Positions 51,772 to 59,762 of a stretch of 64,000 nucleotides of DNA are shown here, piece by piece. This DNA is from Candidatus Zixiibacteriota bacterium (GTDB taxonomy: Bacteria > Zixibacteria > MSB-5A5 > GN15 > FEB-12): assembly GCA_029860345.1 (NCBI GenBank), contig JAOUBJ010000012.1:1-64000 (forward strand), given 5' to 3'. Every line of letters begins with the position of its first letter. Within the stretch, counting starts at the first letter, position 1. The notes under the pieces are model-generated. The model searched no databases, had not been told where the DNA came from, and worked only from the letters and a program-made list of their open reading frames with translations. The position numbers were made by a program, and so were the translations under genes.

Positions 51772-53817
51772 CTAAGAGCATGGCGGCGGGATAGGTCCGC
51801 CTGAAAACATATAGTCAACGAGATAGACCAGATCGGCGATATCCGGTCCCGCGCCGTTGCCGTCGATGTCGGCCGCCTGGGTGCAAAAAGGTGCCTGGCC
51901 GCCTGAGAACATGTAGTCGACCAGGAAGACCAAGTCGGCGATGTCCGGTCCGGCGCCGTTGTAATCGAGATCCCCCCGGATTACACAGCAAAAGTTCGGG
52001 TTTGCCCAGTCGAGAAACTCCAGCGCCTGAGCCATCAGAGTGTCGCGCGGCGTGTACTGAGCGTTACCGTTGACGACCGCTTCCAGTCCGAACGAGCAGA
52101 AAAGCAGACGGTACTGGGCACTGTATGACACGGCTGCAAAGCCCGACTGATTGTAATACTTCAGCTCGGCCACAGCTTCCCCCAGCGGTGTTATCTGATC
52201 GGTAGCCGACTGGTTGGAGGCGCCGCCGGCTCCGCCGATGACAACATAGTCGGTAGTGGGGTGCAACACTTCGGCGCCCGGCGCACTTTCCAGGAACGTG
52301 GTCGTGTGGGTCTTGATATATTCAGACATTAGGTAGCCATTGAGGAAGGCCGGATCATCGTTGTTCAACTGGGCGGCGATTCCCTGACCGGTCAACAACA
52401 GGCTGCCGCCTGCGTCCATAAATTTCCTCAGGACTGCAACCTGCTCAGCGTCCAGCGGGTCTGCATGATAGTCGCCGGTGAACCAGAGTACCACGCCGTA
52501 GTTGCACAAGACGGCTGAGTCCGGGCTGGTATACTCTGTGCTGATCCAGCGATCATACAAAGTTCCCAGACTCAACAACGACATTTGCAGGTAGCTGGAC
52601 GAATTATCCCCACGGGTGTCGTCAACCAGCAGTACGCTGGCGCCGCCGATGGCCTTTTCCAGGCTGGTGACCACGGTGTCGACGCCATAGTCGGTGGTTG
52701 CGATTATTTCAAGCGAAAAACTGGTCATCTGCGACTCATAGGCTGCGTCTATCTCAAAGCTCAACGGTGCGCTTTGGTTGTCTCTCACCTCGCTGGGCGG
52801 TACGGCGCCCAACTGGACTGATCCGGTAACGATTGTCAAGCCGCCGTCACCGGTCGATAGATTGAGCGTCACTTCAGTCAGCGCGGCTACATGCTCGTTC
52901 AAATTGTCCACGACCAGTTCAATGGTCTCACCGGCTTCAAGCACACCGTCGCCGTCGCCGCCCACATCGTCGGAGAAATGATATCCGACCACACGACTGC
53001 TGAAGCGCATCGGAATGAGTGTAAGCTCGTTGGCGCCATAGTTGGGGATGGCCATCTCATACTTGTACGGATTGTAGAAAATGTCGGCTGGGTTGTTGTG
53101 ACCGTTGGAGGTTCGTGTGCGTGGATATTCAAAGTCGGCATCCCAACAGTAGATGGCGTCCGAGACCCAGTCGGATACATACCAGTTACCGTGTGCATCA
53201 CGAGTGATACCGTCGGTGGTAGACAGTCCGGTCGCCACCACTGTAGTGAATGTAGAGTCCTCGAGATTTACCTGGACGATAGGCGCGCCGACCGCTTGCT
53301 CGTTGAGTAGCAACACACGATTGTTGGCGGCATCGAAGTATATCCCGTTGGGCTGGTCCAGTCCGGTGGAAATGAACGTCGATACGTTGTGGTCGCTCAA
53401 ACGAATCTTATAGAGTCTATAGTAGTCGTAGTCGGTCGCATACAGATACCCGGATGTGTCGTGCGTCAGGTCGTTGACCATGCCCACGCCGGGAATAGGA
53501 ATGTAGAAAATCATAGTATCGCCGGTCAAGTCATACCCGACCACACCGGCATACTGCCCGTATGACGAGGATGCGTACAACGTGTCTCCAATGATGTGTA
53601 AACCGGTCGTGAATGAGAGCTGCGTGTTGAAATAGCTCTGCTCACCATCGGCGTTGATCTGAATTATGTTGCCGTCACCGACATTGGACACCAGGTAACG
53701 ATCACGAGGCGCGTCATACTCCACGCTTTCGGGTTCGTTCAACAGGTTGGCTGCTGTCGCCAGGCCGGGGACCATCGGCAGTAACAAACAGACTGTTGCG
53801 ATCGCAATTCTAAACAT
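51772..53817 (-). CDS. Secreted propeller protein with C-terminal dockerin-like doublet
   Basis: Predicted 681-aa exported protein. A signal peptide (1-22, ATAA) precedes an NHL/SMP-30-like beta-propeller (residues about 25-270: LLNEPESVEYDAPRDRYLVSNVGDGNIIQIN, repeated YVSDW and YATDY blades). An Ig-like domain (about 290-400) and a DUF4350/glutamine-amidotransferase-like flavodoxin-fold segment (VLLVDDTRGDNSSSYLQMSL ... LRKFMDAGGSLLLTGQGIA) follow. The end carries two calcium-loop repeats (RGDLDYNGAGPDIADLVFLVDYMFSGG and ADIDGNGAGPDIADLVYLVDYMFSGG). GGAG lies 5 nt before the ATG at 53817; the frame to 53964 is not used. Confidence 0.82.
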   Translation of the reverse strand: MFRIAIATVCLLLPMVPGLATAANLLNEPESVEYDAPRDRYLVSNVGDGNIIQINADGEQSYFNTQLSFTTGLHIIGDTLYASSSYGQYAGVVGYDLTGDTMIFYIPIPGVGMVNDLTHDTSGYLYATDYDYYRLYKIRLSDHNVSTFISTGLDQPNGIYFDAANNRVLLLNEQAVGAPIVQVNLEDSTFTTVVATGLSTTDGITRDAHGNWYVSDWVSDAIYCWDADFEYPRTRTSNGHNNPADIFYNPYKYEMAIPNYGANELTLIPMRFSSRVVGYHFSDDVGGDGDGVLEAGETIELVVDNLNEHVAALTEVTLNLSTGDGGLTIVTGSVQLGAVPPSEVRDNQSAPLSFEIDAAYESQMTSFSLEIIATTDYGVDTVVTSLEKAIGGASVLLVDDTRGDNSSSYLQMSLLSLGTLYDRWISTEYTSPDSAVLCNYGVVLWFTGDYHADPLDAEQVAVLRKFMDAGGSLLLTGQGIAAQLNNDDPAFLNGYLMSEYIKTHTTTFLESAPGAEVLHPTTDYVVIGGAGGASNQSATDQITPLGEAVAELKYYNQSGFAAVSYSAQYRLLFCSFGLEAVVNGNAQYTPRDTLMAQALEFLDWANPNFCCVIRGDLDYNGAGPDIADLVFLVDYMFSGGQAPFCTQAADIDGNGAGPDIADLVYLVDYMFSGGPIPPPCS

Positions 53818-54137
53818 CTTCTCCGTCTCCGTCTTTTCAGGTTTTGTGCGAACCACCACCGGGGGCTGGGTTGAACCGCTCTCCGTTTCGGCGTCCAACG
53901 TGGCTGCTCGCGTCAAACTTGGATCGATCCTCTTAACATGTTCGATGGTTCCGAAGCTGCTCAAATCTTACACAGGTGGATTGTGATTGTTATGATTTTG
54001 ATACCGGCACGGTTGGGACAGGTGGCCCATCCGCTTGGGGAGTGTTGAAAAAGTCCCCAAACTCAGTTGCGTCAGGTCTTGCGAATCTGCGCGAGCAGAT
54101 TTGTGTGACCTGACGATCTTGTCCAGCATGCAGTTAT

Positions 54138-54182
54138 GTGTCGGGTCACAACCACGCCTTTGGCGTGTCCAAGACCCGACAC
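54138..54182. repeat. Family A 45-bp palindromic element
   Basis: Perfect 10-bp arms GTGTCGGGTC and GACCCGACAC flank a 25-nt centre with a nested ACGCC/GGCGT stem. Sister elements are 54467-54511, 51550-51594 and, with one arm mismatch, 5742-5788. Confidence 0.8.
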
Positions 54183-54204
54183 AACACTTAAAGTTCCGTT
54201 TGGC

Positions 54205-54337
54205 GTCATTGCGAGCGAGCCCGCCGCTGGCGGGCCAATCTCATGGCTCGACTCCGCTCGGCATGACGGACGTGTAGCCGATTGAGATTGCCACGGCACG
54301 AATATGATAGCCACTTGTGGCCGTGCCTCGCAATGAC
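54205..54337. repeat. MITE-like element with GTCATTGCGAG termini
   Basis: This 133-bp element is bounded by perfect 11-bp inverted repeats and has an internal GCGAGC/GAGATTGCC-type core. It has no open frame. The second copy is 3648-3768; both are followed by a conserved '(T)CNGTGGGTNTATCAACAAG' flank. Confidence 0.75.
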
Positions 54338-54645
54338 GGTTCGGTGGGTCTATCAACAAGGGGAGTGTTGAAAAAGCTCCTTTTGTGTGTTGCGGTGGGT
54401 CCTGTCCGCCGCGGCGGACGCCAGCGAATCCGTGTGACCCGCTGCCGCTGTCCAACATGGAGTTAGGTGTCGGGTCACAACCATGCCTTCGGCCCGTTCA
54501 GGACCCGACACAACGTAAACCGGGGTTATCAGCAAGCCTTGGGTGCACCGGCCGGATGTTGACGGCTAATGTATGTTGCCATCACAATTGGTGGGGAGTA
54601 TATTGACGCCGCGAGACAACCGCGTTACGCCGGACACAATGACAG

Positions 54646-55185
54646 ATGAACCTCAACGACCTCTATAATTCGGCCCGCTCCGGTCAGCCAACAGCCCAGG
54701 AGGATCTTTTTCGAGATCTTTCTGTAAGATTGCGGGTTATTGCGAACCAAAAGATCTGGGACGAAAACGACGCCGAAGATGTAGCCCAGGAAGCGCTGGC
54801 CTATATCGCACGAGAGTACTCAAAGATCGAAATCCGCACCAGTTTTGCAGCCTGGGCGGCCAAGGTTCTGGACAATCGGGTTTTGAGTTACATTAAAGCC
54901 AAGCGTACTCAGAAAGAGAGAGTCGAAGCATTGCCCGACACCGAACAGTATTCGGCTATTGGAGATTCTGATGCCGAACTCAAAGTGACTTTATTGGATT
55001 GTCTGAAGAAGATCGCTCAGTCCAATCCGCGCTATGCTCGTATCATCAACCTGCATTACCAGGGCTACACCACCGAGGAAGTTTGCGGTCGGCTGAACAT
55101 GACGCCCAACCACTCTTACGTGGCCTTGTCGCGAGCCCGCTCGATGTTGACCGCCTGTCTTGAGAAAGGGGGTGTCGAGCTATGA
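54646..55185 (+). CDS. RNA polymerase sigma factor, ECF-like
   Basis: Predicted 179-aa sigma-70-family factor. Region 2 is seen in LFRDLSVRLRVIANQKIWDENDAEDVAQEALAYIAREY, whose DAEDVAQEAL is the family core. Region 4 is in LKKIAQSNPRYARIINLHYQGYTTEEVCGRLNMTPNHSYVALSRARSML. Its stop overlaps the start of the next gene by 4 nt (ATGA). That gene encodes an anti-sigma-like protein, so the pair forms a sigma/anti-sigma unit. The ATG has no strong Shine-Dalgarno sequence. Confidence 0.88.
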   Translation: MNLNDLYNSARSGQPTAQEDLFRDLSVRLRVIANQKIWDENDAEDVAQEALAYIAREYSKIEIRTSFAAWAAKVLDNRVLSYIKAKRTQKERVEALPDTEQYSAIGDSDAELKVTLLDCLKKIAQSNPRYARIINLHYQGYTTEEVCGRLNMTPNHSYVALSRARSMLTACLEKGGVEL

Positions 55186-57464
55186 GCAGTTGTTCCCAGA
55201 AACGTTTTCAGTCGATGTTACATCATTATGAACTCAAGCTGTTGAGCGATGATGAACAGTTGCAGTTTGAAGCCCACCTGCTGGAGTGCGATCACTGTTT
55301 GGAGGAAGTGAAGCGGTTTCAACGGGTGGCCAGACTGATGACTCACGATGTCGATGTTCGCGATACTGTCCGGAAGCTGGATGACGGTGTGACCGTTGAG
55401 CCTGAACTTGCCTCACAAAAGAGCTGGTTTAGCTGGTCGCGACTGGTGCCGACTTCGGCCATCGCAGTCGTGGTTCTTGTCTTTCTGGTGTTGAAAGATT
55501 GGCAAGTGGACATACGTCCATCGCAGGAAGCTTTCGCGGTGGAGAATCGTCTGGCCGTCATGCCGTTTGAAAACATGAGCGACTCAGAAGACGCAGATCG
55601 TATGGGGGAAATCGCCACCAATTTACTGATCACCGATCTGTCGCAATCGCGATTCGTACAGGTGCTATCCAGCCAAAGCCTGGATGACATTCTACAAAAA
55701 GCTGGTGCCGACTCAGAAGCTGACACCGAAGCTGTTCCTCTTGAAGCGGCGCGCAAGGCGCAGGCCCAGTGGATGTTGCAGGGTGCAATCGTCCAGACTG
55801 AACCTTCAGTGATAGTTACGACGCAACTCATTGAAGTGGCTGACGGCGCCATTGTCGCTTCGCATCGTGTCGATGGCCAACCGGGCGAAGACGTCTTTGC
55901 CGTTATCGATCGTCTCACCGTTGAGATTAAGAGCGATTTGAGCTTGCCTTCGGACGCAAAGCGGGAAGAGGATAGATCGATTGCCGACGTTACCACCAAT
56001 TCTGTTGATGCTTACAAGTACTACATAGACGGCATGCGATACCAGGCCAGCTTTTACGCAAAAGAAGCGATCGCCGCCTTTCACCGGGCGCTCGAATACG
56101 ACTCCACTTTTGCCATGGTCTATTATTACCTGGCTGAAATCGAGAACCGAAATCTGATCGAACAGGCGGTGCTTTATTCAGAAGGGGCCAGTTGGAAAGA
56201 ACAGCGCTACATCCTGGCCAAGCAGGCGGCAACAGCCTATGACAACAATGGGGCCATCGCCTATCTGAAGGAGATCATCGAACGTTTTCCTGATGAAAAG
56301 AATGCGCTGATGCGGTTGGCCATGAACGAGTACGCCATGGCTCGGTTTGACGAAGCCGCCGAACACTTTATGGACGTAGTCAGAATCGATCCCGACGACA
56401 AGGGCGCGTTTAACCAGTTGGCTTACACCTTTAGCGCCATGGAAAACCTGGACTCGGCTATCTGGGCGGCTAACAAGTATATCGAGCTGGCCCCCGACGA
56501 AGCCAACCCATACGATTCGCGCGGTGATCTCTACGCCGTGCGCGGCAAACTGGATGAGGCTATTGAATCGTTCAAGATGGCTCTTGAGGTCAAGCCGGAC
56601 TTCTATGCATCGCTGGAAAAACTCGGACACATGTATGTCTTCCAAGGTGAACACGAACGAGCCGACTCGGTATACCGTCGGTTGGAACAACTCGATGATG
56701 ATGCTTTGCGTTCCTGGTCGCGATACTTCCTTGCCTATGGCACCTTGCGCCGGGGGCGACGGCGGGAGGCGCTGGGAATACTCGACCAGGGAATCGTGCG
56801 CTGTCGGGATGAAAACCTTCTGCATGAACAATGCCACCTGTATCGCATGAAGGCGCTCATATATGAAGACATGGGACAGTTCGACCGGGCGCTAATTGAG
56901 CTTGACAGTTGCTTTGCCTTTTACGCGCTGAAGTACCCCAACGATCACTTGTCTTTCCAGGATATCCGAGCCCGCCTACTGGCTCAATTGGGGGAGCATG
57001 ACAAAGCCTTGCAAGTCACCGAACAATTGCGCCGGACATTGATCGACAGGGGCGCCCGGTTGGGCAGGTATGACTACGCGGCGGCTATTACAGCCTGGTA
57101 TCGCGGCGATGAAGATGAAGCCCTGATATTCGCCGACAAGTATGCACCCACCTATGAAAACAAGTTCGGCTACGGACGACGGTACACCCTGGCCCGGCTG
57201 TATTTCGACGCCGGTCGTTTGGAGGATGCCATCACCGAGTTTGAGAATCAGGTGAGGGACCTTGAGTGTTCACGTTTGTACTGGGGTGCTTTCAACGTGC
57301 GCACCTACTACTACCTTGGCCGTGCTTACGAGCAGTCGCACTGGTACGAACGAGCCATTGCGCAGTACCGTACTTTTCTTGAGTTGTGGGGTAGCGGCGA
57401 CGAGGACATCGAAGAGATCAACGACGCCCGTGAGCGCCTGGCGCGACTTGAGAGTGAGTCGTAG
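55182..57464 (+). CDS. Anti-sigma zinc-finger protein fused to TolB-like and TPR domains
   Basis: Predicted 760-aa membrane protein. Residues 1-60 are a zf-HC2-type anti-sigma domain with H-x3-C-x2-C (AHLLECDHC) in the cytosol. A transmembrane helix at about 85-105 follows. Residues 120-265 are a periplasmic FlgO/TolB-like domain (RLAVMPFENMSDSEDADRMGEIATNLLITDLSQSR). Residues 290-750 are about ten TPR units (YLAEIENR; LAYTFSAMENLDSAIWAANKYIELAPDEANPY; ARLYFDAGRLEDAITEFENQ). The cytosolic end should hold the sigma factor encoded just upstream, while the TPRs sense periplasmic partners. This last point is inference. Confidence 0.85.
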   Translation: MSSCSQKRFQSMLHHYELKLLSDDEQLQFEAHLLECDHCLEEVKRFQRVARLMTHDVDVRDTVRKLDDGVTVEPELASQKSWFSWSRLVPTSAIAVVVLVFLVLKDWQVDIRPSQEAFAVENRLAVMPFENMSDSEDADRMGEIATNLLITDLSQSRFVQVLSSQSLDDILQKAGADSEADTEAVPLEAARKAQAQWMLQGAIVQTEPSVIVTTQLIEVADGAIVASHRVDGQPGEDVFAVIDRLTVEIKSDLSLPSDAKREEDRSIADVTTNSVDAYKYYIDGMRYQASFYAKEAIAAFHRALEYDSTFAMVYYYLAEIENRNLIEQAVLYSEGASWKEQRYILAKQAATAYDNNGAIAYLKEIIERFPDEKNALMRLAMNEYAMARFDEAAEHFMDVVRIDPDDKGAFNQLAYTFSAMENLDSAIWAANKYIELAPDEANPYDSRGDLYAVRGKLDEAIESFKMALEVKPDFYASLEKLGHMYVFQGEHERADSVYRRLEQLDDDALRSWSRYFLAYGTLRRGRRREALGILDQGIVRCRDENLLHEQCHLYRMKALIYEDMGQFDRALIELDSCFAFYALKYPNDHLSFQDIRARLLAQLGEHDKALQVTEQLRRTLIDRGARLGRYDYAAAITAWYRGDEDEALIFADKYAPTYENKFGYGRRYTLARLYFDAGRLEDAITEFENQVRDLECSRLYWGAFNVRTYYYLGRAYEQSHWYERAIAQYRTFLELWGSGDEDIEEINDARERLARLESES

Positions 57465-57552
57465 GTGATAAATCACGTCGTGATAAATCACGTCGTGATA
57501 AATCACGTCGTGATAAACCACGTCGTGATAAACCACGCTGTGATAAATCACC
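57465..57552. repeat. Tandem 15-bp repeat, about six units
   Basis: The unit GTGATAAATCACGTC is repeated from 57465 with five full copies and one partial. Copies 4 and 5 have C for T (AAACCAC), and copy 5 ends GCT. Each unit is itself a near-palindrome (GTGAT-AA-ATCAC). It starts one base after the TPR gene's stop codon. It is not a CRISPR array: the unit is short and there are no spacers. Confidence 0.9.
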
Positions 57553-57847
57553 AATAAATGGCTCCATGTGCTTCGCTCTTTCCTTACTTCACACTGAGTC
57601 TTCTCTTGTAGGTCATTCTGGCGAAGGCCAGAATCCAGTCCTCGGATCAAAGAGTGGATTCCGGGTCAAAGCCCGGAATGAAGGAACGAAGGAGTCTTGT
57701 AGATCGTCACTCCCGCAGTCTAGTAGGGCAGGTCGGTCTTTGAACCTGCCACCTGATGCTCTGGGCGGCAGACGTCCTCGTCTGCTCCGTGATTACGATG
57801 GATACATTCCCGCAACGGGCAGACCGGGAGGTCTGCCGCGCACACTT
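57553..57847. repeat. Intergenic hairpin repeats
   Basis: No gene. Positions 57615-57640 hold the inverted pair ATTCTGGC/GCCAGAAT, and 57655-57680 the pair ATTCCGGG/CCCGGAAT, both typical of REP-like intergenic hairpins. GGCAGACG/CGTCTGCT-type pairs occur near 57768-57790. Confidence 0.5.
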
Positions 57848-58429
57848 TCAGAATCGCAGGGTCAAGGCCAAACCGTGCGTCTTGTTTTCTGGTAAGTAGA
57901 CATGCCCAACTGAAAACTCGGGCGCCGCATGTTTGCGGTTACAGGCATCGACCGAACGGCCGACAGTGGCAATGTCCAGGACGGCAGTGAGAGTGTAGCC
58001 GCCCATACCAATGATGAAACCGAGATTGGATTCGTCCGACTGTACATTGATTGACTCCGAGAAAGACCTCGCTTCGATTGTCTGCCCTTTCATTGCTAAT
58101 GCAAATGCAGCGAAACCAAGACAGAGTGTACGCACCACGGCACCTGCGGCGAACCGCACCGGTCGGTCGGCGTAGGCATGGCCGGCGCCCGGACCGAGAA
58201 CTAATCCGCCGCCGATCAGAAAAATGCCCAGATCGGAGTACGCTTCGGATTCTGATCTTGTCAAGGTTGCGCCCAGCGCTACCGGCAGGATTGTACTTCC
58301 CAGTGACAGCATCCAGCCTTTGACTTTTGACTTGGGTGCATCCACGACTTGTTCATCGGTTGAGGATTGTGCCGTAACAACAAGCGTCAAGTTCATCAGG
58401 ATAGCCAGCATGATTCCATATTTGCGCAC
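57848..58429 (-). CDS. Exported hydrophobic protein of unknown function
   Basis: Predicted 193-aa protein. A signal peptide (1-21, VVTAQ) precedes four hydrophobic segments: MLSLGSTILPVALGATL, LGIFLIGGGLVLGPGAGHAYA, VRFAAGAVVRTLCLGFAAFALA and LGFIIGMGGYTLTAVLDIATVG. A final strand HGLALTLRF could be an outer-membrane C-terminus. It resembles DUF5683-like or small barrel proteins, but I cannot assign it. The start is GTG with GGAG 8 nt upstream. Confidence 0.7.
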   Translation of the reverse strand: MRKYGIMLAILMNLTLVVTAQSSTDEQVVDAPKSKVKGWMLSLGSTILPVALGATLTRSESEAYSDLGIFLIGGGLVLGPGAGHAYADRPVRFAAGAVVRTLCLGFAAFALAMKGQTIEARSFSESINVQSDESNLGFIIGMGGYTLTAVLDIATVGRSVDACNRKHAAPEFSVGHVYLPENKTHGLALTLRF

Positions 58430-58553
58430 AACCGATCTCCCCAGTCATAGAGGTTAGTCTTTGTCTGTTCTAATGATTAGACATTTGGGCAGGGAATTCG
58501 TTCGATCTGTTCTGCCGATGCGATGGATGCCAATGTTTTGTCTGCGGGCGCAG

Positions 58554-59333
58554 TTAGGTATCACTGTCGGCCAGTGCATACCAACTCATCATCTGAGCAT
58601 GCGCCTGCTCAAAAGTCAGATCGGTAGACATAACTTCGTCGAAAGTCAGCCCTTGAATCTCGCTGAGATACTCCACGGCGAGGGTCCATGAAAAGTACTC
58701 ACGGGCGCGTTCTGCCATCGGACCGGATTGCATGATTTCGATCCGTTTGGACAAGGTTGCCTCCGGATCATTTCGGCGTGCCGCCAGACTAGCTGCATAC
58801 TCGGCATAACCTTCCGATTTCCACGTTGGCAGATTCAAATTGGTGAGAAAGCCCAGTCGGGCCACCATACAATCATGAACCAACTCATGGGTGGTGGTGT
58901 GGACGATCTCACCACCTATGGCTGAGTACTCCGGCCATGCTCCGGTATGCAGGCGACGCTTTTCCAGCAGGCTGAGTGACAGAAACGAGTTGTCAGCCAG
59001 GCTGAGGTTGAAACCCGGCACCTCAGCCGGAACCAAAGTCAGCCTTGCGAAAAAACGATACAGGCCGTGATCTCGACAGAGGAAAACATCGAGGTCTTCG
59101 TGCCGGTCGTAGATCTCGATAGCCTGCAGTCGTCTGTCAACTTCCTGCGCTATTGTCTGCATTTCAGTGTCGAAGTCGGCATCGGAGTAGAAGTTGAGAT
59201 TCCCGGCTCTGAATTCGTGGTCGAACAGTGGGTGGGGGAAGGCCAGCGGCGCCAGCCACATCAGAATGATAGTCATCATCGAGACCAGGCCCCAAAGGGT
59301 CCATTTCATCGGTTTCCATAAGCGTCGTTTCAT
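58554..59333 (-). CDS. Membrane-anchored gluzincin-type peptidase (peptidase MA-like)
   Basis: Predicted 259-aa protein. A hydrophobic helix at residues 12-32 anchors it in the inner membrane, leaving a periplasmic domain. The zinc motif HELVH is at 149-153 (TTTHELVHDCM), followed by WKSEGYAEYAASLAA, where a glutamate 20-24 residues later should complete the site. An FYSDADFDTEM segment and helix EVDRRLQAIEIYDR precede it, as in peptidase MA-type proteins. Its substrate is unknown. A possible 42-aa leader gene lies 33 bp upstream. Confidence 0.78.
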   Translation of the reverse strand: MKRRLWKPMKWTLWGLVSMMTIILMWLAPLAFPHPLFDHEFRAGNLNFYSDADFDTEMQTIAQEVDRRLQAIEIYDRHEDLDVFLCRDHGLYRFFARLTLVPAEVPGFNLSLADNSFLSLSLLEKRRLHTGAWPEYSAIGGEIVHTTTHELVHDCMVARLGFLTNLNLPTWKSEGYAEYAASLAARRNDPEATLSKRIEIMQSGPMAERAREYFSWTLAVEYLSEIQGLTFDEVMSTDLTFEQAHAQMMSWYALADSDT

Positions 59334-59366
59334 TTGGTAGACCTCAGTTTATTCTATTTTCATGCT

Positions 59367-59495
59367 TCAGTTCTCTCTACGACTAAACCAGAACAGAGTT
59401 CGCAATAGAATCGGAGCGGGCCATCTTCGATTCGGCCTATCCAGCCAATAGGTAGCAAGATTATATCGCCATCCCGTCCGGGTGAATGGCTTCAT
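59367..59495 (-). CDS. Possible 42-aa small protein (uncertain)
   Basis: A 42-codon frame starting MKPFTRTGWRYNLATYW, with AGGA 4 nt upstream and a position 33 bp before the peptidase gene on the same strand. It has no family features and a tryptophan/arginine-rich composition (WLDRPNRRWPAP), so it may be chance. The rest of the 59334-59762 gap holds nothing else on this strand. Confidence 0.25.
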   Translation of the reverse strand: MKPFTRTGWRYNLATYWLDRPNRRWPAPILLRTLFWFSRREN

Positions 59496-59762
59496 AGTTT
59501 CCTGTCCAATACGAAGCTTTGGCGCCTGTCTGCCGAAAGTAGAAGAGTGGATATGTTGTTGCATAATGAATGAAGTTTACCCGTTGATGTGTGATCGTTA
59601 GGACTGCAATCCGTAGCTGTAACGGGATTTAATCGACCCCCGATGGTCTTGACAAAAGACATCAAGGAGTTATCATCCGGCCAAAAGATGCCGGTCGTAC
59701 TTGACAGGTGTATAAGGATAATGTAATACTGTTATAGAGATCGTCGATGATCGAGGCATGAG

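Larger units (their letters stand above)
53818..54645. repeat. Repeat cluster: two family A elements, MITE-like element and GTTGAAAAAG copies
   Basis: This is the densest repeat cluster in the window (828 bp, no gene). Full 45-bp family A elements lie at 54138-54182 and 54467-54511, each with perfect GTGTCGGGTC/GACCCGACAC arms. A 133-bp MITE-like element at 54205-54337 has perfect 11-bp GTCATTGCGAG termini. Direct repeats 'GGGGAGTGTTGAAAAAG' start at 54039 and 54359. The promoter of the sigma-factor gene lies in the last 100 bp. Confidence 0.75.

Noticed and set aside
57465-57552. Possible CRISPR array
   Set aside because: The units are 15 bp and directly adjacent with no spacers, and no cas gene is present.
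57270-57650. Frame with a repeated VIYHD motif
   Set aside because: It is created by reading the 15-bp tandem repeat and the antisense of the TPR gene end.
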